A stretch of 9,962 nt of DNA from Ktedonobacterales bacterium (GTDB lineage: Bacteria; Chloroflexota; Ktedonobacteria; Ktedonobacterales; JADMIN01), in the NCBI GenBank assembly GCA_025450405.1, contig JANWHL010000106.1, positions 1-9,962 of the forward strand, in the 5' to 3' direction. The translations under genes were made by a program, and so were the position numbers. Below the pieces are notes generated by a model. That model did not search any database and had not been told where the DNA came from. It saw only the letters and a list, made by a program, of their open reading frames with translations. Positions 1 to 7,100 of this stretch are shown in pieces; positions within the stretch are counted from its first letter, which is position 1, and each line of letters starts with the position of its first letter.

Positions 1-62
1 ACGCCAGCGCGCCTACCCACATTATTGAACTGGCCGCGCAGACGGCTGCCGCGGTGGCGTAG
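1..62 (+). CDS. C-terminal tail of an unidentified plus-strand gene (partial)
   Basis: Frame 3 of the plus strand reads through the left edge as a plausible protein tail, ASAPTHIIELAAQTAAAVA, and stops at TAG (60-62). The other two plus frames give less protein-like sequence. The alanine-rich amphipathic end fits a C-terminal helix in a high-GC genome, but nineteen residues do not allow a family to be named. If real, this is the only plus-strand gene in the window, and it converges on the minus-strand membrane protein ending at 264. Most of the gene lies outside the window, so confidence is limited. Confidence 0.4.
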   Translation, partial: ASAPTHIIELAAQTAAAVA

Positions 63-106
63 GCCGGGCAGAGCCGGACGTCCGCGTTCGGGTCGCAGAG
101 GACATT

Positions 107-131
107 AGCGCTCATAGTGGTCATGAGCGCT
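107..131. terminator. Perfect 9-bp hairpin in convergent intergenic gap
   Basis: AGCGCTCAT (107-115) is followed by a 7-nt loop and its exact reverse complement ATGAGCGCT (123-131). It sits about 45 bp after the plus-strand stop and about 130 bp past the stop of the minus-strand membrane protein, a sensible place for a bidirectional terminator. No T-tract follows on either strand, so intrinsic termination is not proven. Confidence 0.4.
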
Positions 132-180
132 GTAGAGGCGTCAGCGAGCGCTCTGGTGCCGTGAAGCCGACACACGGTCG

Positions 181-198
181 CCGCTCAGGCCTGAGCGG
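181..198. repeat. Perfect 18-bp palindrome
   Basis: CCGCTCAGG is directly followed by CCTGAGCGG, an uninterrupted 18-bp palindrome. It lies in the same convergent gap as the 107-131 hairpin and only 66 bp past the end of the membrane-protein gene. It could be a second part of the terminator or a dyad protein-binding site. Nothing else is seen in 63-263. Confidence 0.4.
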
Positions 199-263
199 GC
201 GTGCGGGCCCAACCGCCCGCGGAACGCCGTGGGTGCGGGAGCGGACCGTTTCGAGCGGCGCGC

Positions 264-1586
264 TCAAGGAAACAGAGGAGGCTGGACGTACGCGGACTGG
301 TTGGCGGGCTGATGCCGCATGGCGTCCAGGGCGCGTTCGATCCGTTGCTCGGCCGCCTCTTCCCAGGCCTCAGGGCGCGACTCGACCCGCCACTGGTGGC
401 GGAGTTGCTTGCTGAGGGCCTCGATCTGGCGATCCGCCACATACTTGCGCCGGTAGAAGACGCGGGCGAGGCCCTGGTCGATGCGGCGGTGCAGCGGCTG
501 AGCCAGCGTGCCGACCACGAACGCGAAGGCCGCTTCCGCCACCAAGCCGGATTGCCGGGTGGAGGACAGGAGCCCCTTCTCGAGCACCACCACGCCACCC
601 TCGTAGACCACGGCGAGGACGGTAAACAGGATCGTGTAGACCACCGTCCGCTCGATGATCACGTCGATGTCATACAGGTGATAGCGCAGGATGGCGATCC
701 CGATCGACAGCGCGACGGCGGCGATCGCGAGGGCCCCGATCGGCGGGCCGAGCAACTCGAAGAGGGAGCCACGTTGCCCCAGCGAGGGGACGAGCAGTGC
801 CGGCGCGGTCAGCGCGAGGGCAATCACCAGAGCTGCCGAGCCACTGAAAACCACCCAGCGGGTCTGCGCGCGGGCATGGGCGTCGGAGACCACGCGATAG
901 CGGTAGACTTGCGCGACGACCAGCCCGGCGGTGGCGACGCTCCAGACCGCTTCGTAGGCAGTGATCCAGAGTGGCCCCGAAACCAGCAAGACGCCGACGA
1001 CGGCCGCCCCCGCCACGACCCATCCGCTCACCAGCCAGCGCGTCCAGCGCGGCACGAAGCCGCCACTGGGGAAGAGCGCGAAGGCCAGGAACAGCACCGC
1101 GAAGTTGATGACGTCCACAACGAGGGCCAGCAACTGCCAGGGCGTGCGGGCGGTCTCCAATTGGTTGGGGGCCAGCGCGGTCCCCAGCGCCACCACCGCG
1201 AGGGCGACGACGAGCGCCATCCGGTCGTCCGACTTGCGCCAGATGATCACGCCCGCGACCGCGAAGCAGATGAGCGAGGACGTGAGCGTGACCGCCAGTG
1301 TCAGCCGGGCGTAGCCAGCGACAGACAGTCCGAGGCTGTACAGGGCGACGGCGCTGGCGGGGGAGGGCTGCGCGAGCGCGCAGCGCGCGCCGCCGCAGAC
1401 GGTGTCGAGTTGCGCCCAGTAGGCCGGAAGGAGGAGGACGTACAGCGCCACTAGCAGGCCGGCGACGACACCCCACGCCACCCGGACGCGAACGACTTGG
1501 CGCCCTGACACACTGGCGCCGGCGGCGCCACGCGCTGCCCCGTGCGCGGCCGTCGTTGGTGGAAGGGCGGCGGGCGGCGTGGCCAT
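264..1586 (-). CDS. Multi-pass membrane protein, sensor-kinase-type input module without kinase
   Basis: A 440-residue integral membrane protein. The ATG at 1586 is chosen because GAGGAG lies 7 nt upstream; the ORF runs farther upstream, but into the neighbouring gene. Hydrophobic segments lie near residues 36-56, 98-116, 122-140, 152-172, 186-206, 246-266, 281-300, 316-336 and 346-362. The stretch 302-335 (YHLYDIDVIIERTVVY and following) and the later RRIDQGLARVFYRRKY (367-382) are the signature of the membrane input region found N-terminal to many Chloroflexota and cyanobacterial histidine kinases. In those proteins GAF/HisKA/HATPase domains follow; here the protein ends after a short charged helix (383-425) and PPLFP, so no catalytic domain is present. 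It could be a stand-alone sensor or membrane partner, or a truncated kinase. The ligand is unknown. The hydrophilic N-terminus (1-30) is Ala/Pro-rich and probably cytoplasmic. Confidence 0.8.
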   Translation of the reverse strand: MATPPAALPPTTAAHGAARGAAGASVSGRQVVRVRVAWGVVAGLLVALYVLLLPAYWAQLDTVCGGARCALAQPSPASAVALYSLGLSVAGYARLTLAVTLTSSLICFAVAGVIIWRKSDDRMALVVALAVVALGTALAPNQLETARTPWQLLALVVDVINFAVLFLAFALFPSGGFVPRWTRWLVSGWVVAGAAVVGVLLVSGPLWITAYEAVWSVATAGLVVAQVYRYRVVSDAHARAQTRWVVFSGSAALVIALALTAPALLVPSLGQRGSLFELLGPPIGALAIAAVALSIGIAILRYHLYDIDVIIERTVVYTILFTVLAVVYEGGVVVLEKGLLSSTRQSGLVAEAAFAFVVGTLAQPLHRRIDQGLARVFYRRKYVADRQIEALSKQLRHQWRVESRPEAWEEAAEQRIERALDAMRHQPANQSAYVQPPLFP

Positions 1587-1656
1587 GGATATGCTCCTCA
1601 CTATGACGAGCCCCGGATGCTCTACCTCTCCAGGCTGCCGCATATCTAGCGGGGTG

Positions 1657-1710
1657 AATCCCACAGCCCGCCGAGCCGCCGCCGACAATGACGACGTCGT
1701 GGCCGCCCAT
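1657..1710 (-). pseudogene. Remnant of an FAD-dependent oxidoreductase N-terminus
   Basis: Reading minus from an ATG at 1710 gives MGGHDVVIVGGGSAGC. This is a textbook dinucleotide-binding start (GxGxxG) as found in GMC-type and other FAD oxidoreductases. After about 17 residues the frame loses any resemblance to such enzymes (GIHPARYAAAWRG and so on) and runs on as an antisense-style ORF beneath the membrane-protein gene. No Shine-Dalgarno is evident before the ATG. It lies in the 175-bp gap between the OsmC-like gene and the membrane protein, which fits an eroded gene whose body was deleted. Chance similarity is possible given the short length. Confidence 0.4.
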
Positions 1711-1761
1711 GGCGGGCTGCCGAAGTCAGTCGCCGGGTGGGTCAATCCCTGGGGAGGGTCA

Positions 1762-2202
1762 TCATGCGGGCGCGTCGCCCTCCACAAGCGTCACATGGTG
1801 GGTGATGTCGACCGTCGGGGCGAGCATGGCGCTGACGCTGCAATAGCGCGTGCGCGAAAGCTCGATGGCGCGCTCGACCATGTCGCGCCGCAGGCCGTGG
1901 CCGGTGAAGGTGTGCTCGACGGTGACGCGGACGAAAACCTTGGGATGCTGGTCGGCCCGCTCACCGCGCACGGCCACGTCGTAGCCGGTGAGGTCCTGGC
2001 GCTGCTTGCGCAGGATAGACACGACGTCCATACCCATGCAGCCGGCGAGCGCGACGAGCGGGAGCTCCATCGGGCTGAATCCACCACTCGCGCCGCCCTC
2101 GTCGGTCGGGGTGTCCATGACGAGCTGGTGGCCGGAGCCCGCTTCCGCCGTGAAGCGCATGCCGCCGGTGTAGTTCACGCGCGCGGTCTTGATGCCGCCC
2201 AT
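1762..2202 (-). CDS. OsmC/Ohr-family redox protein
   Basis: A 146-residue protein of the OsmC/Ohr superfamily, thiol-dependent proteins of which the studied members reduce organic hydroperoxides. The start at 2202 is fixed by AAAGGAG 6 nt upstream and gives normal family length. Both expected cysteines are visible: Cys55 in ALAGCMGMDV and Cys121 in TRYCSVSAML. The sequence around Cys55 (SPMELPLVALAGC, then DVVSILRKQR) is closer to the YhfA-like OsmC branch than to classical Ohr, so the true substrate is uncertain. It follows the FMN hydroxy-acid enzyme at an 83-bp gap on the same strand. That gap contains a hairpin, so the two genes may be partly co-transcribed. If the FMN enzyme leaks hydrogen peroxide, an OsmC-type thiol protein would be a fitting neighbour; this is inference. 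Confidence 0.88.
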   Translation of the reverse strand: MGGIKTARVNYTGGMRFTAEAGSGHQLVMDTPTDEGGASGGFSPMELPLVALAGCMGMDVVSILRKQRQDLTGYDVAVRGERADQHPKVFVRVTVEHTFTGHGLRRDMVERAIELSRTRYCSVSAMLAPTVDITHHVTLVEGDAPA

Positions 2203-2232
2203 GGGATGCTCCTTTGTGCTGTGGGGGCCGGC

Positions 2233-2251
2233 GGGCGTCCACCGGACGCCC
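2233..2251 (-). terminator. Hairpin between FMN oxidase and OsmC genes
   Basis: GGGCGTCC (2233-2240), loop ACC, GGACGCCC (2244-2251) form an 8-bp GC stem. On the minus strand it begins about 35 nt after the stop of the FMN enzyme and ends about 30 nt before the OsmC start, outside its ribosome-binding site. No U-run follows, so it may be an attenuator or mRNA-stability hairpin rather than a full terminator. Confidence 0.35.
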
Positions 2252-2285
2252 CGACGGAACGATACCAAGGCCGCCAAGATCGGCA

Positions 2286-3467
2286 TCAGCCGCGGACGAG
2301 CAGGTCGGGAGTCAGCTCCGCGATGGAGCGGTGGCCGCTGAGGGCGAGCGAGGCATCCAGGTCGGCCAGGAGATTCAAGACGACCTCGCGCACACCGTCT
2401 TCGCCGCCCAGCGCCAGACCATAGGCGTAGGGCCGGCCCAGCAGGACCATCTTCGCGCCCAGCGCCAGTGCCTTGATCGCGTCGCCGCCGCGGCGGATGC
2501 CGCTGTCGAAGAGCACGGGGACGCGGCCCCCGACGGCCGCGACGACGTCGGGCAAGGCGTCGAGCGCCGCGATGGCGCCATCGAGCTGGCGGCCGCCGTG
2601 GTTCGAGACGATCAGGCCATCCACCCCGGCGTCGAGGGCGCGGAGCGCATCCTCGGGATGAAGGATGCCCTTGAGCAGGATTGGCAGGCGCGTGTGGGCG
2701 CGCAGTGAGGCGAGGTCGCTCCAGGTTTGGGCCGGATTGGAGAACGTGCGGGTCCACTGCGTGATGGCGCCCTGGGGATCTTCCTCGATCGGCCGCGCCA
2801 GCGAGCGGCGGAAGACGGGATCGGAGAAGTAATTGCCGAGCCCCGCGCCGAGCAGGAAGGGCAGATAGGCGTTCTGGAGGTCGCGCTCACGCCAGGCGAG
2901 CATCTTGGTATCGAGGGTGACGACGATGGCGCCAAACCCAGCGGCCTCGGCGCGGCGGACCATGCTCGCGGCCAGCTCGGGGTCGCGGCTCCAGTAGAGC
3001 TGATACCAGCGCTGGGCGTTCTCGGCGGTGCCGGCCACCTGCTCCATGGGGTGAGAGGACGCGGTGCTCAGCATGTAGGGCACGCCGAGCGAGGCGGCGG
3101 CGCGGGCGACCGCGAGCTCGCCGTCGGGATGGACGATGGAGAGCACACCGAGCGGCGCGAGCATGATGGGCACGGCGAAGCGCTGGCCGAGCAGGTCCAC
3201 ATGGAGATCGCGCGTGGCGATGTCGCGCAGCATGTGGGGGACAATGCGCCAGCGGGTGAAGGCCGCGCGGTTGGCACGCACGGTGTCCTCGCCGCCCGCG
3301 CCGCCAGCGACGTAGTCGAACGCCTCGCGGGGGAGCTTCTCGCGTGCGCGCGTCTCCAGCTCGTCGGGCGAGATCGGCAGGCTGGGGCGCTGGCCCCGTA
3401 CGCCCTCCAGGTAGATCTGGTTCTGTCGCTCCAGCAGCGCGCCGTCGGGTGTCATCGCCTCGCTCAT
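2286..3467 (-). CDS. FMN-dependent alpha-hydroxy-acid oxidase, lactate 2-monooxygenase-like
   Basis: A 393-residue TIM-barrel flavoenzyme of the glycolate oxidase/lactate dehydrogenase family. The ATG at 3467 is preferred over the upstream ORF because a purine-rich Shine-Dalgarno (GAGGAGGGGAG) precedes it and the length matches the family. The active-site set is complete by motif: Tyr52 (FDYVAGGAGGE), Gln156 and Tyr158 (YQLYW), Thr184, Arg193, Lys266 (LLKGI), and His290 with Arg293 (SNHGGRQ). The FMN phosphate region is DSGIRRGGD (321-329), followed by GRPYAYG. The N-terminal layout and the VTLDT...WRERDL and YFSDPVF blocks resemble mycobacterial lactate 2-monooxygenase (L-lactate to acetate, CO2 and water) more than E. 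coli LldD. Simple oxidase activity giving hydrogen peroxide is equally possible. It is cytoplasmic, with no membrane segment. It probably heads a unit with the downstream OsmC-like gene. Confidence 0.9.
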   Translation of the reverse strand: MSEAMTPDGALLERQNQIYLEGVRGQRPSLPISPDELETRAREKLPREAFDYVAGGAGGEDTVRANRAAFTRWRIVPHMLRDIATRDLHVDLLGQRFAVPIMLAPLGVLSIVHPDGELAVARAAASLGVPYMLSTASSHPMEQVAGTAENAQRWYQLYWSRDPELAASMVRRAEAAGFGAIVVTLDTKMLAWRERDLQNAYLPFLLGAGLGNYFSDPVFRRSLARPIEEDPQGAITQWTRTFSNPAQTWSDLASLRAHTRLPILLKGILHPEDALRALDAGVDGLIVSNHGGRQLDGAIAALDALPDVVAAVGGRVPVLFDSGIRRGGDAIKALALGAKMVLLGRPYAYGLALGGEDGVREVVLNLLADLDASLALSGHRSIAELTPDLLVRG

Positions 3468-3519
3468 GGGTCTCCCCTCCTCATCGCGCGGCCGGGCCGT
3501 CATCCGCGGCCCGCGCCCG

Positions 3520-3525
3520 ATTATA
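3520..3525 (-). promoter_or_regulatory. Consensus -10 box for the FMN oxidase gene
   Basis: The minus strand reads TATAAT here, a perfect sigma-70-type -10 hexamer in otherwise very GC-rich DNA, 53 bp before the ATG at 3467. The -35 is poor (GCCGTT about 16 bp upstream). This predicts a leader of about 45 nt. Confidence 0.5.
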
Positions 3526-3569
3526 GCCCGTGGGCGGAGTGAACGGCGCGAGGTGGGGACGAGAATGCA

Positions 3570-3609
3570 CAAAGAGGAAACGGAGGACACAGAGGAGGGA
3601 GACAGAGTG
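3570..3609 (+). repeat. Purine-rich repeat, copy related to the one inside the kinase domain
   Basis: The plus strand carries ACGGAGGACACAGAGGAGGG preceded by CAAAGAGGAA. This is the same GAGGACACxGAGG-type sequence seen at 6579-6632, in the same orientation. It lies between the DUF433 stop and the FMN oxidase promoter. The rest of the gap 3468-3626 holds the -10 box and nothing else recognised. Confidence 0.5.
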
Positions 3610-3626
3610 GTGCGACATCCGCGGCG

Positions 3627-3869
3627 CTACATCGCGCTATGGCCAATTGGCTCCATGCGCTTCACCTGGGCCAGGCGGGCGGCGAATGAGAGTGCCGCCA
3701 GCACATCATCGCGTTCGAGATCCGCGTAGTCCGCCAAGATCTCGTCAATGGTCATCCCCGAACTTAAGAGTTCGAGCAGCAGCTCCACGGGGTAGCGAAG
3801 TCCACGGATGACCGGCTTGCCGTGGGCGATGGCTGGGTCCATGGTGATGCGGTCGAGGAGATCGGCCAT
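3627..3869 (-). CDS. DUF433 family small protein (antitoxin-like)
   Basis: An 80-residue protein with the full DUF433 pattern: an N-terminal strand DRITMDPAIAHGKPVIRGLRYPV, then a helix-turn-helix-like part (LLELLSSGMTIDEILADYADLERDDVLAALSFA). That is the usual complete length. DUF433 proteins are typically antitoxin-like DNA-binding proteins, often paired with a DUF5615 PIN-like toxin gene just downstream. No such gene follows here: within 160 bp come a purine-rich repeat and the next promoter. So this looks like an orphan antitoxin or a solo regulator. The start has a weak AGGGG about 10 nt upstream. A consensus -35 hexamer and an imperfect dyad lie 40-75 bp upstream, possibly an autoregulatory site. 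Confidence 0.82.
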   Translation of the reverse strand: MADLLDRITMDPAIAHGKPVIRGLRYPVELLLELLSSGMTIDEILADYADLERDDVLAALSFAARLAQVKRMEPIGHSAM

Positions 3870-3884
3870 GCGTGCTGCCCCTAT

Positions 3885-3942
3885 GTGTCTGGACGGGCGT
3901 TCCTACCTGTCAATGATATCACGTGTAAGCGTTGCATGTGAT
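3885..3942 (-). promoter_or_regulatory. Possible promoter and dyad operator of the DUF433 gene
   Basis: The minus strand has a perfect TTGACA (3908-3913) about 40 bp before the DUF433 start. The -10 expected 17 bp on is poor (AGACAC). Immediately upstream is an imperfect inverted repeat, ATCACGTG (3918-3925) with CATGTGAT (3935-3942), one mismatch in eight. The 3870-4133 gap otherwise holds no convincing gene; an 80-codon minus ORF (3881-4123) lacks a ribosome-binding site. Confidence 0.3.
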
Positions 3943-4133
3943 CTGCCGCCACTGTCCCGCGCGGAGGGGAGTGCGGCCCACGGGCGTGGGTGGCAGAAGG
4001 TGAGCGAAGCGATAGAACGGGCAGGCACCCGGAAGCGACGCGGGTAATCAGGCGGGCGCGGGTGGTGATTGGGAGTACGGCGAGCCTGGCACCCACGGGG
4101 ATCTCGATGACGGTTAGGGGCATGTGATGTGGT

Positions 4134-7100
4134 CTATAGTTGCACCGGGTCCTCGGCCAGCACGGTGTCGAGCGTCGCCACCAGGAGGTCGGCGTCGGTG
4201 GCGTCGAAGGGGAGCGGGGGCTTGATCTTCAGCACGTTGTGGAAAGGGCCGTCGGTGCTGAGGAGCACACCGCGCTCGCGCATACGGTTGGCGGCGTAGG
4301 CGGTCTGGGCGGGCGCTGGTTCAAGCGTCGCGCGGTCGCGCACGAGCTCGACGCCGATGAAGAGACCGGCGCCGCGGACATCGCCAATGATGGGATGGCG
4401 CGCCGCGAGGCCGCGCAGGCCGTCCAGCAGGTGGGTGCCGACGGCGAGGGCGTGGGACTGGAGGCCCTCGTCGGCGATGACGTCGAGGACGGCGAGCCCG
4501 ATAGCGCACGAGACCGGATTGCCGCCAAAGGTGTTGAAGTACTCCATGCCGTTGTCGAACGAGGCGGCGATCGCGGGGGTGGTGACGACGGCGCCGAGGG
4601 GGTGGCCGTTCCCGATGGGCTTGCCCATGGTGACGATGTCGGGCACAACGCCCTGCGGCTCGAAGGCCCAGAAATGCGTGCCGACGCGGCCAAAGCCGGT
4701 CTGCACCTCGTCGGCGATGCAGACCCCACCGGCCGCGCGCACGGCGCGGTAGGCGGTCTCCAGGTAGCCGGGTGGGAGGACGATCTGGCCGCCGCACCCC
4801 AGCATGGACTCGCAGATGAAGGCGCCGACCGGGTGTTCGGCGGCCGCGGCGGCCTCCACGGCGTCGGCGACGTGGGCGGCGTAGCGCGCGCCGGCCCGGG
4901 GATCGTCGCGCCCGTACTGGCCGCGATAGACGTCGGGCATGGGGACAACGTGGACATAATCGGGGGCGCCCGCGCCGCCGGGTCCATTGAACTTGTACGG
5001 GCTGATCTCGACCAGCGAGGTGGTGTTGCCATGGTAGGCCACGTCCACCACGACGAGGTCCTTGCGTCGCGTGTGGGCGCGGGCCAGGCGCAGCGCCAGC
5101 TCGTTGGCCTCGCTGCCCGAGCAGACGAAGTAGCAGACGCTGAGCGCCGCCGGCAGGGTGGCGAGGAGGCGCTCGGCGTAGCGCGCGAGGTCCTCGTGCA
5201 GGTAGCGGGTGTTGGTGTTGAGCACGGCCATCTGGCGCTGGCCCGCGCGCACCACCCGCGGATGGTTGTGGCCGACGTGGGGCACGTTGTTGACGGCGTC
5301 GAGATAGCGGCGGCCATCGGCATCGTAGAGGTGCTGCAGGTAGCCGCGAACAATCTCGAGCGGCTGGCGGTAGGAGACACTGAGATTGGGGCCGAGGTGC
5401 TGGCGGCGGAAGCGCAGGATGCGATCAGCGCGCGCGGGATCGGCCGCGGGCACCGCGTCCGGGATGCGGCAGATCAGGTTAGGGTCGGGGCTGAGGCTGA
5501 GAGAGACGGGACGCTGGCTTGGCCGGGCGACGCCGGGGAAGTCGCCGCGCTGGCCGAGGAGATCGGTGATGATCTGGAAGTGCAGGTGCGGCGGCCAGCC
5601 GCCGTTCTCGGCGGCGTCACCGATGCTCCCAATGCGCGCGCCGCGTGCGACGGGCAAGCCCTCGTGGAGGGGCGGTAGGGAATCGGCGCTCAGGTGGCCG
5701 TAGAGGGTGTAGAAGGTGAGCGGGTCGAGAGGAGCTGAGCCATCGCCGGCCGAGCCGGTGACGGTGTGCTCCAGGATGATCGTGGGGCCGTAGTCGCGCG
5801 GGGCCGCGTTGTCCTGGAAGCTGTGCACCACGCCGTCGAGCGGAGCGAAGACGGGGGAGCCGGGCTCCATGAAGAGGTCCAACCCCACGTGGACCGCGCG
5901 CCACTCGGGGCCGTCATTGCCCTCCACGCGGTACGCGTCGGTGGTATAGATCGGCCGCGCCTCGTCGTAGCGCCCGACGCCGACGGCCGCGCCCGCCTCG
6001 GCCATGCGCGCGACCACTTGGTCGGTGAAGGGGATGGTCGCGGCGAAATCGGGGAAATTGCCCAGGTCGCGGCTGCCGACGCTCAGATCCAGCACGAGGG
6101 CCTTGCCGCCGGTGAGATCGGCGTCCACAACGCTGGCCATCTCGTGGTCATGGGTCCGCAGCCACGCCTCGACGGCGGGCGTCGGGGGGCACGCCGGCAG
6201 TCCGCACGCCGCGCGGAAGGTGTAGTGCGCGAGGGCGGGCGGCGTGTCCGCGAGGCGCCCCAGCAGCGCCCAGGCGGGGGCGTCGCTCACCTGGAGGTAG
6301 GTGTTCTCGGGGTCCACGGCGCGCTGATAGGCGGAGTTGGTGACGCTCATGGCGAGGCGGCCGCCGATCAGCGGATAGAGGACCGCCAGCTCGGCTTCAG
6401 TCAGCGGCAGGGCGGCATGGTAGCCGGCGACGACGTGCGCGGCGGCGGCCAGGGGATCGGGCTTGCCCATCATGGCATAGGCGGCGGCGATGGCCAGCTC
6501 GCTGACGGTCGCGGTGCGCAGGGTGTCGCCGAAGTCGATGAGACCGATGACGATCCCCTCCCCCGGCTCGGCGGAACGAACCACAGAGGACACGGAGGGG
6601 ACGGAGGACATGGAAGGTGGAAGAGAGGACGTAACCGCCGAGGACGCGGAGGACGCGGAGGGGCGCGGAGGGGAGACGGATGGGTCCTCACCCCCAGCCC
6701 CTCTCCCCGCGGGGAGAGGGGAGCTGACGAGGACGTTGTAGTCGTTGGCGTCGTGGTAGATGACGCTGGCGCGGAGCGTGGGCAGTGCGGGGAGGGCGTC
6801 GGTCTCGAAGCGGTCCAGGAAGCGGGTGGCGAGGGCGCGGCGCTCGGGGGACGTGATGTGGGGCAGGTAGGCGCGCACCCAGCCGGCGCGGGCGAGGTCC
6901 CATTTCAGGTCGCGGCGGGCGGCGGGATGGTCGAAGTCGAGGAGGGTGCGGTCGACCGTGCCGAGTAGGTGGCCGAGGCTGTGGAGGAGCGCGGGGATGT
7001 GCGGATTGACCAGCGCGAGTGGGCGGCCGGGGACGTAGGTCAGCAGGCGGGTGAGGTGGGTCGCGCCAGCGGCGCCAGGGACCGTGCCGGTAGGCGCGCC

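Noticed and set aside
249..286. Possible third purine-rich repeat copy (AAGGAAACAGAGGAGG)
   Set aside because: Too short and too diverged from the 3570 and 6579 copies, and explained as the 3' end of the membrane-protein gene.
201..1454. 417-codon plus-strand ORF
   Set aside because: It is antisense to the membrane protein; its Arg/Asp/Gly/Gln-rich, low-hydrophobicity composition is typical of shadow frames in high-GC DNA, and it has no recognisable domain.
3881..4123. 80-codon minus-strand ORF between DUF433 and the fusion gene
   Set aside because: No Shine-Dalgarno before the ATG, Arg/Ser/Pro-rich second half, no family resemblance, and it overlaps the probable DUF433 promoter region.
4140..5678. 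512-codon plus-strand ORF opposite the PLP domain
   Set aside because: It mirrors the conserved aminotransferase codons and is Val/Gly/Asp-rich without motifs; a shadow of the real gene.
5766..6968. 400-codon plus-strand ORF opposite the M23 and kinase domains
   Set aside because: Shadow frame; it runs through the repeat insert and has no ribosome-binding site or family signature.
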